From Diphasiastrum complanatum (lineage: Eukaryota > Streptophyta > Lycopodiopsida > Lycopodiales > Lycopodiaceae), in NCBI GenBank assembly GCA_029204225.1, contig MU832533.1, positions 1 to 64,000 on the forward strand: 64,000 nt of DNA, in the 5' to 3' direction. The position numbers and the translations under genes were made by a program. Of the stretch, positions 1 through 11,057 are shown piece by piece. Every line of letters starts with the position of its first letter. The first letter of the stretch is position 1. The notes under the pieces are model-generated. The model was not told the DNA's origin. It saw nothing but the letters and a program-made list of their open reading frames with translations, and ran no database searches.

Positions 1-395
1 CTGATTCTTCTTTATGAAGTACACCATCGATAAAGGTTATAAAATACTTGGCTTCCTTCAGCGAAGGATTTTTCATCGGGCCAACAAAATCTGAATGTAC
101 AACATCTAGCAATCTTCTAGCAACATGCTAATGGCTTGACTTAAATGGGCTTCCTAGTATGTTTTCCAACTAGACAGCCTTCACAAACAGGTAGCTCGAC
201 TGATTCGCAAGGATCGTGGAGATCAAGAACAATATATTGTCTAGACATTCGTTGTACCAGCAAACATAATTTAAAATGACCAAGTCTATAATGCCAAAGT
301 AAACCTTTTATTTGATTGAATTGAAGTACTGAGAGCCTGACTAGAGGCAGAAAAGCAATGACATAATTTATACACGTATCCATGCCTCTTTCCAA
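1..395 (-). pseudogene. Copia-A pre-integrase and integrase N-terminus
   Basis: The pre-integrase zinc domain is visible as WHYRLGH followed by CEGCLVGKHTRKPI, the HHCC-type residues of copia integrases. A frameshift then leads to VVHSDFVGPMKNPSL near 45-100, the start of the integrase catalytic core with its first Asp. The remainder is outside the window. Confidence 0.8.
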
Positions 396-580
396 GTGCT
401 AGATCTTGCTTGTCCTATCAACTACTTTACATTGATCACATTCGAATTCTACTCTGTGTCCTTGATCTGTGATTCTGCTTACAAAGAGCAGATTCGTGGA
501 TAACTTAGGTACATACAGAACTTTGGAGAAGTAGCTTAGATTGATCATTTGCAAAACATAATCTTACAGTTCCTTCACCT

Positions 581-799
581 TTAATAGCTTGTGTGACTAT
601 TGTCGCCAAGGTGAACGAATTTCAATGTACTATAAGGTGTATAGGACTCGAAACAGCCAATCAGGATAGTCATGTGCTGAGTGGCTCCGGAATCCAGGAA
701 CCAAGAATTGTTGCCAGACGCTCCTTGATGGTTGGTCATGAAGGCATCATGGTCCGCTTTTTGAATGGGATGTGGAGCTTCTGCAACTGCATTGGCCAC
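581..799 (-). pseudogene. Copia-A aspartic protease fragment
   Basis: Retropepsin of the copia polyprotein, recognised by WFLDSGATQHMT, which contains the catalytic Asp. Only about 70 codons stay open before a stop. It lies downstream of the degraded zinc knuckle in the usual gag-protease order, and the frame is continuous with the knuckle remnant but not with the main gag frame. Confidence 0.85.
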
Positions 800-1616
800 T
801 TGATTCGACTGCCCTTTGCTGTTGTTCTTTGCTTGAAGTATTCGGTAGTCTTGTATTTTGTGGTTGTTTTGTTTGTAGTATCTGCAGAACAGCTTCTTCT
901 TTATCTGCAGATTCGATTGTTCCTTGTGCTGAGCTGGTCTCTGGTCTGGCTTTGATAGCTTCAGGCCTTTCTTCTTTTTCTTCTGCTTTGGTCGTGCCCT
1001 TGTTGGTGTACAAGGCGTGAGAATCAGATGAGGAACTTGAGGCTTTGTTCCTTCGTGTGTCTTCCTGCAACAACATAGTGATGACTCTCGAAAGAGTCAA
1101 CTCTGGATGAGTCGTGATGATCATCACCCAGCACTCGTAAGAACTTGGCAAGCTTGTAAGCAGTTGCATCACTGGGTCTTGATCGTCTATGACAGATCCG
1201 ACAACGGCCATTTGCCTTAGCAGGTTCTTGAATCGATTAATGTGATTCTGCAAAGAATCACCATTCGTCATTTTGAGGGAGTAGAATTTCTTCCTGAGAT
1301 GTAGCTTGGAAGCTATATCTCGCACTTCGTATAGTGTGCTCAAGATGTCCCAGACTTCTTGCGATGTCTGAGCCTCGGATACATGGCCAATTTGTGTATC
1401 CATGATGTTGAGGATGATCAACGCGAAAGCTTTTCCATCCTTCAGCTTCCATCTGGCGATTGTCGCGTCGTCCGCTTCGAGTTTCCCTTCTGCACCTGTA
1501 ACAATGTCGTACAATTCTTTTGCCATTAGTACAGTCTTCATCTTAAATTTTCACAGATGGTAATTGGCTCCATCAAGCTTGTCCATGAGAGGACTAGCTT
1601 TCCCTTGGGAATCCAT
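750..1616 (-). pseudogene. Copia-A gag (UBN2 family) pseudogene
   Basis: Nucleocapsid/capsid gag of a copia element. The natural start is the ATG at 1616-1614, opening MDSQGKASPL and running to the family motif KLDGANYHLWKFKM. The Trp codon of that motif is now TGA (1553-1551), so the open frame seen today starts at the internal Met at 1541. The UBN2 core is intact, with SxEVWDIL, LHLRKKFYSLKM and a segment ending LLTSLPSSYE. The frame then shifts near 900. The zinc knuckle at about 849-898 survives in another frame with its second and third Cys changed to Tyr. All three lesions are G-to-A on the coding strand. Confidence 0.85.
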
Positions 1617-1761
1617 GTGGAAGAATTAGTCTAAGTGATAGGAGAAACTATCAATGACTTAAGAATGAAAATCTGATACTGAAAAATACAGGACAAAAAA
1701 ACAATTACTCTATCGGCTAGTAGAGTCTTGTACTATGGGAGCTAATCAAGCTATAAAGATT

Positions 1762-1773
1762 GCTTTGATACCA
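1762..1773 (-). other. Primer-binding site of Copia-A
   Basis: Read on the minus strand this is TGGTATCAAAGC. That differs by one base from the initiator tRNA-Met complement TGGTATCAGAGC used by most plant copia elements. It directly abuts the LTR. Confidence 0.8.
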
Positions 1774-2437
1774 TGTTGGGAGAGAGGGAGGAAGAATAAA
1801 TGACGAACACAAACGATAAACGAACTCGAACAAGACACGAACGAGAAGTGAACTCGAACAAAAAATGTTTGTGCACAGTGGAATGAGTTAAATGACTCTC
1901 TCCCTAAGCAAGACTATGCCTATCAGAATGAACAGAACTTTAATGATAGAAATCACAGTCATTCTAGATTATGTAGCCAAACATTTAAATGGATGAAGCG
2001 CTAGATGAATAATTTGTCGCAAATTGCAAGACAAATTATCTATCGCGAAGGATTCGCGAAGAGCTAGACTGTGCTTGACTGATAATTAGTCGCGAATTAT
2101 TCGCGAAAGACAAGACTAAAAGTTGATCGTCTATTACCAGAAAGAGCAACAAGAAATATCAGACAGAATGAAGAATAAGCATAGCAATATTGACATATCT
2201 AAAATGCAGAACAAATGAACTGTGTCAGATTAAGTATATCAAGTATATAAGTCAATTATTTGCGGTAGAGCACAAGATTGTCGCTTATGAAACTGCGTGC
2301 CCTACAAAGCTTATTTATGTATGTAATGAGGAATGAAACCTCTTCTCTTAGTCTCTTCTTCACTCAATTGATCATCTGATAATCATCATCATCATCGAAT
2401 ACGCAGATGGTATCCAATATATATACATAATATTACA
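1774..2437 (-). repeat. 5' LTR of Copia-A
   Basis: The 664-bp segment begins TGTTGGGAG next to the primer-binding site and ends ATTACA, giving the expected TGT...ACA terminal inverted repeat. The right edge is placed where TG/CA ends occur at a plausible copia LTR length; no second LTR is in the window to confirm it. It contains several TCGCGAA motifs. Confidence 0.7.
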
Positions 2438-3844
2438 GGTGTGCAGATGCGAAAGTACAGTGTGGATGTGCTGTCTGTAGGAGATCGTGGGTGGCTGCAA
2501 TCGTTGTCCAATCTGTTAGCGCAACTACATGGGGTGAGGGTGAAAAGGGTGTGACGTCAGCCACTACTGAAGTGAACGTTGGTGATGACGCAAAAGTGCG
2601 CAACTCTTTCGAAAGGCCTTAGGATAAGATTTATAGGGTGCCTTATCTGTTAGAGCGCCTTTGGCATTCAGTAAGGTAGTGTCCCCTTTTCGCCTGTCAC
2701 CATGACACCATATAAGATGGCGCACCTGGATTCGCAGCTTGATTTGATGTTTCTTCGACCATCTCGATATATCTATCCTAAAAATTACTAAATTTAGTTA
2801 ATATGAGATTAACTCATTGTGAAGGACAGTTGACCAAAAAATTGACTGAAATTGACTCCAGCATGGTCAAATCACTATTTTTAGTCAATTTCATAGATAT
2901 TACAAGAAACTGGAAAAAACTAAAAATTTGAGTTTTCACACTTTTAATTTTTTAAAAAAAAATTTAGGTTTTCTAAAAAATTTGTAAAAAATCACTATCA
3001 GTTATTAAGCTATCAAAATCGAAAATTTGATTCATTGTTCGATCTTAACATCAGGCATGCAAGACATGCGACATTAAACTGATTTTTCACAATTACGGAA
3101 TTTTACGTAAAATCAAGTTCTATGGAAATTATCAGCTATAAACCCAATGTTGTATCTATCAGTCAAAGCACATGTGTATAACCAGTCAAAACAGATCTAA
3201 ACCACTCATGCATGTCAGAATCAATCTGAGAATCAACATGCACACATTCCATGCTAGCGTAGTACTTCAAAATAGGAAATTGACATGCATGCAATCAGAA
3301 CAATTCGAAATTCTACCAATTTTGCTCACAAAATTGCAAAACTTTAGATGATCATATCTTTGGCTACAGGACACCAAATTGGGTGTTGTAAAGCTCAGTA
3401 CAGAGGGAACCTAGTGAACAAGACACTTGCCATTTCAGCCTACCACCTAGGATTCACACATGCGAATTTAGAACAGCCAAATAACCTGTAGGAGGGCGCA
3501 CTTTTTCAAGTCCAATTTTTTTAAAAATGTGCAAACACTCAACCAAGCCTAAAAGTGATGATCCAAACAATCTTAAATGGTCTCTAAGAGTTCCATAAAG
3601 CCTTCATACAAATCCTATGAAGCAGTATGGGCTGAGAGGCATGAATTCTTGATTTCTAGAAGTCAAAATTGCTACAAACTTGATGGAATTGAAACATAAG
3701 CCTCTACCCATCAATTTGTAGGTCTGATAGCTTGTTGAGAAGGTAAAAAGAAATACAAATCATGTTGTAAAAAATCCAAAATGATCCCCTTATGGCTTTA
3801 GAGAAATCCAAGCTAGAAATTAGAGTTAATCTGATATACATTTT
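2438..3844. other. AT-rich stretch with no recognised feature
   Basis: No ORF with recognisable homology, no LTR termini and no strong repeats were seen on either strand. It may be old transposon debris. Confidence 0.5.
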
Positions 3845-4440
3845 ATGTAAGCTCTAAATGTGATGATGTAATTATTGTACAATTTATTTGGTTGACTGTA
3901 TATGGTTGTGATCGGGACGTGACCCATTAGGATATATTGATTGGGCACTGATCCCGTAGATGGCTGGCTACTTGGGTTAGCCGGGTAGCCACACATAGGA
4001 AGAATTAGCCTGTACAGAGTTATTTACAATACTTGCTATACTTGGGGGCATGTCCCAAGTTTGTCGGTCGAATTTGGCCATATTGGGCCCGACCTTAGTT
4101 TGACAGGTGGTAGGCCAATTTTAGGACACCTGCCTTTTCATGCAGTTTGTGAATACTCTATATGTACAATATTTCTTTGTAATCTATTAACTTCTGTTGT
4201 GCCATCTTTGAGAGCTTGTGAGGAGTGGCTAAGGTGATTGTGTGATGTGGAGTGTCTATGGTGATTGCTTGTGAGGAGTTGCTATGGTGATTGCTTGTGA
4301 GGAGTGGCTGTGGTGATTGTGTGATGTGATCTGCATACTGCACTAATCTATTAACTTTTGTTGTGCCATCTTTGAGAGCTTGTGAGGAGTGGCTATGGTG
4401 ATTGTGTGATGTGATCTGCATACTGCACTAGATCCTAACA
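3845..4440 (+). repeat. Probable 5' LTR of an unidentified plus-strand retroelement
   Basis: The right edge is supported by GATCCTAACA at 4431-4440 followed closely by a degenerate tRNA-Met primer site. The left edge is a guess because no TG terminus could be paired. The segment ends in an internal tandem duplication with a 164-bp period (copy 1 at 4181-4344, partial copy 2 at 4345-4440). Both copies contain the TTGTGCCATCTTTGAGAGC segment. Confidence 0.4.
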
Positions 4441-4454
4441 GAAATTCACCTTAG

Positions 4455-4466
4455 TATCAGAACGTC
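4455..4466 (+). other. Degenerate primer-binding site
   Basis: TAGTATCAGAAC resembles TGGTATCAGAGC, the initiator tRNA-Met complement, with two differences. It lies 14 bases after the CTAACA LTR end. Confidence 0.5.
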
Positions 4467-4469
4467 AGG

Positions 4470-4868
4470 GTGATGCAGATATGCACGATCCGGTGGAGCT
4501 ATGGGATAACGTCTTTCACTAGGAGAAATAGCACTCAAAGTGTCTCAGGAGAGAGGACTCCATACAGGGTATCGGTAGTTCGGATGGCTAGAGACAGCAA
4601 AGTTCCTTCGATCGGAGCTTCGGGGAAGATCAGAACGATCGTCGTAGGTGGACTCCGGGGAGAATTCACAGAGAAACTTGCAATTTTGGTGGTTTTGGGA
4701 AAATCATCGGTGTTGGCTACGTTATTCACTGTGGGACAGCCGTTTGGCACAACGAGACTTGCAAGGGATTTGAAAAGAGTATTGAAAGAGAGCCATAGCA
4801 ATTTACAGGGTCAGATTTGGTTGAAAAAGGAGGAAATTTTGAAAATTTCCAATTTTGTGGAGTGTTGA
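4470..4868 (+). other. Leader ORF of unknown function (132 codons)
   Basis: An open frame starting just after the primer site, in the place where a gag would begin. It has no copia UBN2 motif, zinc knuckle or gypsy gag motif that I recognise. A second frame across 4440-5200 is also unusually open. I cannot say whether it was ever translated. The coding material ends before 5290, where RNase H of a Copia-B element starts abruptly, so this element was truncated or recombined there. Confidence 0.25.
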
Positions 4869-5303
4869 CGGATTTCTTGGAAAATCGGCTTGTTTGCAGT
4901 CAATACCACATCAATTGAAGAACTGCAAATTGGATCAGATCACTAGAGGAAGGACGACCTCAGTCAAATGATGAGCTGCAAGAAGGACCACTGGAAAATG
5001 TGGAAAAATGCCCAAAATATCCTTCTCTTCAAAGCTGCTAGGGTTTGTAGGGTGAAAAGGTGTGGATCTTCCACTGTAGGCGACCTATTTTGGATCTGTA
5101 AATGGCTACAGATGGGCACCCTACTAGTGTGAACCTAACCAGAGGAGGCCGTGGACGGCCGCGAGCGAGAGAAGGTACTAGAGGGATGCGATCAGATCAG
5201 TCTCCATAGCTGTAAGACCTTGGAGAGAGCTTAGAAAGAGAGGAGGAGAGGTCGCGGGCTGCCTCGCGCGCGCCCAAAAGCAATGAAGCCATAGTGCTTC
5301 GAA

Positions 5304-5895
5304 GTGGTTAGCGACCAGTGGAGTCATGATCAGTTGGCTAAAAGAGTCTTGAGGTGTATATCTTCTACCTTGGATTATGGATTATTCTACAAAGGAGAAG
5401 ATCTGTCTTTGATTGCTTTTTCAGATTCAAATTTTGTAGGAGACAAGTTGGATAGGAAATCCACAAGTGCTTACACTATATTTCTTGGAGGAAACTTGGT
5501 TTCCTGGCTATCAAAGAAGCAAGCAACTATTTCATTATCATCCTATGAAGCTGAATACAAATCTCTTACAACCAGAACAAAGGAGGTTTTATGGATCGAG
5601 ACTACTTATGGAGCTAAAGTGTTATGCAGATGAAGATCTTCCAATTATAAAAAATGATAACATTTCTGCTTAGGCTCTTGCAAATAATCCAGTCTTTCAT
5701 GCAAGGAGCAATCATATTGAAGTAGCTCATCATTTTGTTAGAGAAAAAGTCATTAGGAGAGAGATCTCACAGGAGCATGTCGAATATTCAAATTGTGTTG
5801 CAGATCTTCTTACCAAGCATCTACTCAATAATGTTTTTATCAAGATGAGGTCTAATCTTGGCCTAATTTCAAAGTCTATGTTGATAGGAACATAA
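5304..5895 (+). pseudogene. Copia-B RNase H (copy 1)
   Basis: Copia RNase H, which would remove RNA from the RNA/DNA hybrid during reverse transcription. Visible motifs are SDSNFVGDKLDRKSTSAYT, LVSWLSKKQATISLSSYEAE and, in the shifted frame, DLPIIKNDNISA and the C-terminal ARSNHIEVAHHFVREKV. A frameshift lies near 5600. A TAG at 5671-5673 replaces the Gln found at this position in the 28.9-kb copy. The normal stop is TAA at 5893-5895, 14 bases before the LTR. Confidence 0.9.
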
Positions 5896-5909
5896 ATTTT
5901 AAGAAGGAG

Positions 5910-6639
5910 TGTGAAGATAATTAAAATATTATCTTCCTATCTCGAGTTTGGGGCCATGTCCATGGTAATTTCCATTAAATTTCATGTTGTACATAAAAGG
6001 TATGTGAATTGAGCACATAGCCTTCTAGTATAGCTCGGATTTGAGTTAGATAGGTTCAATTTTGATGACATGCAGAAGTTTAGATAGCATGCAATGTCAT
6101 ACTGTATGCATGCAAGCCACATGCAATCAGTGCATGCAACATTAAAAGTGGTTTCTGTGATCTACACATGTCTAGGTAGTTTTATGAGTTGACATGTAGT
6201 ACATGCAATATCCATGCTTGCAGTTACACATGTGAATCACTGGTAGGTGAATTAGTTCAGTTGAGTGGACATTCCATGCAACTCCACTGTAGGAATTCGA
6301 GTCTCTCTCATGTAGGGAAATCTTGGCATGTTTTGCCATATTGTGAATATTGAGATTTTCGTGTTTTGGACTGATTCTCTTTCTACCCAAATTTTCCATT
6401 ATTGATTTTCTCTCTCTACCCGAGAGCAGGCTATTTTTTCCATACTAAACACTTAGAATTATTTTTGACATTCATTTCTCATAGTGAGGAGTTAGATTTT
6501 TTCATCAGATGTATGCCATTGTGCTCTTGTCATAGATTTTTCAAGTATACTATTCTTTGATCAATCTTGTGCAATCACAACACCTCAGTAAGATCCTATA
6601 GGGTGTGTGGTGAAGTTCACATGTGCTAAAAACTTCACA
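5910..6639 (+). repeat. 3' LTR of Copia-B copy 1
   Basis: A 730-bp LTR opening TGTGAAGAT and closing AACTTCACA, a matched terminal inverted repeat. The purine tract AAGAAGGAG precedes it. The same termini and much of the internal sequence recur at 28071-28767 (inverted) and from 63512. Confidence 0.85.
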
Positions 6640-7076
6640 ATTATGGTGATGTCATTTTCTTGTTCTTATGTGTTTGTAGCACCCACCCCTTGGTGGATAA
6701 AAGACGAGAATCCATGGCCCTCGACACTGATGACATTCCAGCTAGGGCCGGTAGAAGTTGGTCATCCTCGATATAAATAGGGTGTTGTTAAACACTTACC
6801 GAACATTTCTGGATGCCCGTTTGTAAATTGCTTCAAACTTAAACATAATTTGAGTGCACGAACACTGCTACTATTTTTTGAGGCCTGAGGCTAAGATGTT
6901 TTTGAAAAATCTAGTTGAAGCGGGAGTGCAAATCATTGGTAGCTCAACATTTTATACATGAACACTTGTGATCACGTTGTCATCTCGGGATTATTAAAGC
7001 ATATGAGCTTAATTAACTACAACAATGTATTCAGCAATACCTGCAAAATAAATTATCAATACTTGACAATCCCATT

Positions 7077-8653
7077 TCACATATGTTGCACCTCATCCTT
7101 GCTGACCACCCTTCTTGTACTATAGCTGTGACTTTTTCCTTTTGGCCTAAATTTTTCTTTCAGATATGCGACCACATCTGCTGCACATTTCAAGGGCCAG
7201 CCGTCTAGTTTCAACTCCTCGTGAGTGAGAGTTCTCTTGATGACTGCGCCCACTCTGTCATGCTCATCTTTTCCATGGCCTGAGGTAGAAAAATTATGCA
7301 TCATTTGTAGACTTGTCAAGTGATAATATCTGGCCAAAAAGTGAATAAATTGTTAGATTTTTTATTTTTATGTAGGCTGCAATAAATAGTGTTTGCAAAC
7401 AGTACCCGTAGTTCCGAACCTGGTGTCTTGTCTAGTGCCAATTTGGTACTATATTCAGGTGTCCCGTATAGTCCCAGTTTGGTACTATATTTATTAGGGA
7501 GATAGTACCAAAATTAGTACTCCAAAACAATGTATTTTGGTACTACAAGACAGATTATGTAGTTAAAGTCTTATAGTTCAATACCAATTTTGTTACTATC
7601 TAAAGTAACAAATCTGAAAACTATAGAGTAATAATAATAGATAGTGAGAACCCCCAACAAATATACCTAGCCACGAAGAAGGAAGACCTTTGAGCTTTCA
7701 ATTGGGACACCACACCGTCTGACCACACCCAATGACACCTCCGATTATACCCATTCTCTTTCAACCAATTGTCAGGCAATAGTAGGCAGTGCTATACGAA
7801 TAGGGTGTCATGCAGCTTATCGTCTGATATGTAAAAATGAAGAGTCTTTTCAGCTGCACCTATAGAATTTTTGACATACGTTATGTGCACAAGTATCGTG
7901 ACCTAATTAGACCACCAGTGCATGGACTGTATCTCGTTCTGCATCTTGAACAAATAATTCTCCGCAAAGTCAATGATTGAAACAAACATCCGAAGTAAAT
8001 TTCAGCAAGCAGTCTTTAAATTGTTGTGACTGCCACCGAAACACAAAATTATGCTTGATGAAGTTTTTCAAATGTGCTGAAACTAGGTCAACAAAAGCAT
8101 TGCTATGCATTCTTTGCACTACCAAATCCTTTCTCTTCTTGATAGAACTGCCCTCATCAACAAACCTTGACGCAACGTCTGTAAAGATCTTCACAGTTAA
8201 CTCCCTACTATCCACTGATGTCTCAGAGGGACATAATGACAACGTGCAAATGTCGCATTTACTGCAGTCCCCGAACAAGCATTTTTTTTGCATGATATTC
8301 TGAATTAGGAGGCTTTGCACATAAAAGCGATTCCCACATATTGCTGATGCTGAGACAAATAGATTGGTTTGCTTTGCAAATATCCGATTCTTGAATTTTG
8401 CAGCAGATAGAACATGTGCAAGCATGATCCTTTACATGATGACCAAATGTGTGTTGTCTCATATGATTAAACGCTTCCCTACAATTTATCATTTGCATAT
8501 GGTACACACAGCAATAGATGTACTGCTCCTTCAGTTTCTGGACAAAATAAGTCTTCAACGCTTGAAAGCATCTAAGAGATATATGCACTTCTGGATGAGC
8601 CCTTCTGAATCTTTGGAACAGTTCAATCTGTGGCCTAAAAACCTTATAGCTTA
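7077..8653 (-). pseudogene. Tpase-1: spliced transposase pseudogene of an unclassified DNA transposon
   Basis: A minus-strand coding region resembling a DDE-type transposase family I know from seed-free plants and animals but cannot name with certainty. In order: VFRPQIELFQRFRRAHPEV at the start; the Cys cluster HACTCSICC; CSKCDICTLSLCPSE; SSIKKRKDLVVQ; HLKNFIKHNFVFRWQSQQFK; the first probable catalytic Asp in IDFAENY; EIQSMHW; YISDDKLHDTLF; a second Asp in VWSDG; then across an intron GHGKDEHDRVGAVIKR. The exon probably starts at 8653 after a TTTTAG acceptor, so an upstream exon is likely. Lesions are frameshifts near 8285 and 7985 and two TAG codons near 7890 and 7790. No terminal inverted repeats were found. 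Confidence 0.65.
7330..7666 (-). other. Intron of Tpase-1
   Basis: On the minus strand GTATAT (from 7666) and TTTTTGGCCAG (ending 7330) bound a 337-bp intron. Removing it joins GCT AG and A TAT so that the frame continues through an Arg codon, as the family's VARY motif requires. The intron is full of TTTGGTACTA-like motifs in both orientations (7390-7620), like the tandem array at 9.2-11 kb. Confidence 0.7.
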
Positions 8654-8989
8654 CTAAAAGAACATAATAATATGCCTAAGGATTACCACGTAAGTTGATC
8701 CAAGCCAACTTGCACATTAAACCAAACATAATCTGTGTGTAAAATTCATAGCAATATGAATCAAACGAGAGAAAATGAAAAAAAGAAAGAGTGCTAGTCA
8801 AAATTCCTGAACCATACGATTGTATCCTATTCCAGAATGTCACCACAATGCTCCCTTCCCAATGGTATGGCCTTCCTTGTGGATGTTTCAAGTCCAACAA
8901 AGAACCGTTTATAATACCATGCCTTCAACAGGGAAAAAACAAGGGCTACAACCCTTTCTAGAATTGGAAACGTTGACTATCTTTAACTC

Positions 8990-8990
<1 letters not shown>

Positions 8991-9030
<40 letters not shown>

Positions 9031-9044
9031 TATATGTTATATGT

Positions 9045-9094
<50 letters not shown>
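8991..9094. repeat. Palindromic compound microsatellite
   Basis: (AT)10 then (GT)10, a 20-bp spacer, about (AC)14 and (AT)7. The halves are complementary, so a single strand could fold into a long hairpin. The open frames across it are composition artefacts. Confidence 0.95.
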
Positions 9095-9169
9095 CTCGCT
9101 CTCGCTCTCCCTAACAAAATCTGCTAAAACCATGTCATAAATTATTATTATATTTCAGGATACACTGAG

Positions 9170-11057
9170 AAACACACTGGTTCAGCTCAATACAGTGTTG
9201 GTTCACTCGAAATTTTTTAAAGATTTCTTCTGCATTAAAGTCATTGTTAACATCTTCAAAGTGGAGGAATATTTTTGTTACCACTGATCTTATTCAAGAA
9301 GTCTTATCATGTTACACAATATAAGTGATTTCAAACCCCCTCACTACATGTCAAAGAGCTGTTTAAAAGCTTCTTATAGCAACAAAGTACCATAGAGGTA
9401 GAAAGTACCAACAGGTAGGACGAAAGAACCAAAGCATCTTATAGTACCAAAGTACAAAAATATCTAATAGTACAAAAGTACTAAACATGCAGAAAGTACA
9501 AGAACTTGAATAAGTAGTCTGGAGGATCAAAATTGTTACATGATAGGTTCAAATAGTACCAATCTTTGGTACTCTAAAGTCTCAGGAACACGTAAACATT
9601 ACAAAAATAGTACAAATTTTATAAAATTGTTAGTAACTGAAGCTTAGATTCCACCAATTGGTAAACAACACTTAAATAGTACCAAAAATACCACAAAGGA
9701 TTGTATGCGAGCTGCGAACACAAATAAATATAAAAAAAAAACAATACCTAATTTTTGTAGTTTTATGTGTAAAATATGGTCACGAGAAGTCTAAATAGTA
9801 CCTATTTGGTAGATTTTAAAATAAAACTTAGACACTTAGTATAAAAGACCTAATTTGGTAGTCAGTAGGATCGGAATTGGTTTACGATAAGTTCTTGTAA
9901 TACGAACCTTTTATATTAAAGAGTTTCACCAACACAAAAATAGTACAAAATATGTAAAATTAGTACCCCGACACTGGTGCAGCTCAATACAATGTTGGTT
10001 CACTTGAAACTTCTTAAAGATTCCTTCTGCATTAAAGTCATTGTTAACATCTTCAAAGTGAACTTGAGGAGTATTCTCATTACCACTGATCTATATTCAA
10101 GAATCTTATCGTGTTACAGGTGGTACCAAAGTATCATACACAGGTAGTATCAGGAAGGTAGAAAGTACTACAGGTAGTACCAAAGCATCATATACAGGTA
10201 GTACCAAAGTATCATACATAGTTAGTACCAGGAAGGTAGAAAGTACCTTTAGGTAGTACCAAAGCATCATATACAGGTAGTACCAAAGTAACAAAGCATC
10301 TTATAGTACCAAAGTACTAAACATGCCAAAAATAAAAGGATCTTAATTGGTAGTTTGGAGAATCAAAATAGTTACATGATAAGTTCAAACCAATCTTTGG
10401 TACTCAAAAGTCTCAGAAACACGTAAACATTACAAAAATAGTACAAATTCTGTAAAATTGGTAGTAACTAAAGCTTGGATTCCACCAATTGGTAAACAAC
10501 ACTAAAATAATACCAAAAAGACCACAAAGGATTGTATGCAAGCTACGAACACAAATAAATATAAAGAAAAAAGTACCTAATTTAAAGTTTTATACATAAA
10601 ATATGGTCATGAAAAGTCTAAATAGTACCTATTTGGTAGATTTTAAATAAAACCAAGACACTTAGTATGAAAGTCCTAATTTGGTAGTCAGTAGGATCAG
10701 AATTGGTTTACGATAATTTTAAGTAGTACGAATCTTTCATAATAAAGAGTTTCACCAACACAAAAATAGTACCAAAATAGTACAAAATATGTAAAATTAG
10801 TACCCGACACTGGTGCAGCTCAATACAGAGTTGGTTCACTCGAACTTCTTAAAGATTCCTTCTACATTAAAGTCATTGTTAACATCTTCAAAGTGAACTT
10901 GAGGAGTATTCTCATTACCATTGATCTATATTCAAGAAGTCTTATCGTGTTATAGATAGTACCAAAGCATCATATATAGGTAGTACCAAAGTATCATACA
11001 CAAGTAGTACTGGGAAGGTAGAAAGTACCTGCAAGTAGTACCAAAGCATCATATTTA
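9170..11057 (+). repeat. Long-period tandem array rich in TAGTACC motifs
   Basis: Direct repeats with unit starts at 9175, 9972 and 10808 (periods about 797 and 836 bp), each beginning CACTGGTKCAGCTCAATACA. Inside the units short motifs such as GGTAGTACCAAAG and CAAAGCATCATA are repeated many times, including AGTACC and its complement GGTACT. The third unit is cut at 11057 by insertion of Copia-C and similar sequence resumes at 17265. No coding sequence was recognised here. Confidence 0.85.

Larger units (their letters stand above)
1..2437 (-). mobile_element. Copia-A, Ty1/copia element, left-truncated by the window edge
   Basis: A minus-strand Ty1/copia retrotransposon. Reading leftwards come the 5' LTR (1774-2437), a tRNA-Met primer site, a UBN2-type gag, a zinc-knuckle remnant, a DSGAT protease, the pre-integrase zinc region and the first part of integrase, which leaves the window at base 1. 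Several stops and frameshifts break it, so it is a dead copy. RT, RNase H and the 3' LTR would lie to the left of this window. Clade assignment is by motif recognition only. Confidence 0.9.
5290..6639 (+). mobile_element. Copia-B copy 1, 3' fragment (RNase H plus 3' LTR)
   Basis: The 3' end of a copia element of the family also seen at 28071-32428 and 60216-64000. Only RNase H, a polypurine tract and the 3' LTR remain. The 5' breakpoint is near 5290, where unrelated GC-rich sequence gives way to RNase H coding sequence. Confidence 0.85.

Noticed and set aside
2438-3844. Hidden host gene exons
   Set aside because: No open stretch with plausible splice sites or recognisable motif could be found.
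8820-9140. Open frames on both strands across the AT/GT microsatellite
   Set aside because: They are translations of dinucleotide repeats (Tyr-Ile, Val-Cys, His-Thr runs) with no independent coding signal.
10106-10294. Tyr/Leu-rich ORF in the tandem array
   Set aside because: It follows the repeated GTACCAAAG motif and shows no homology.
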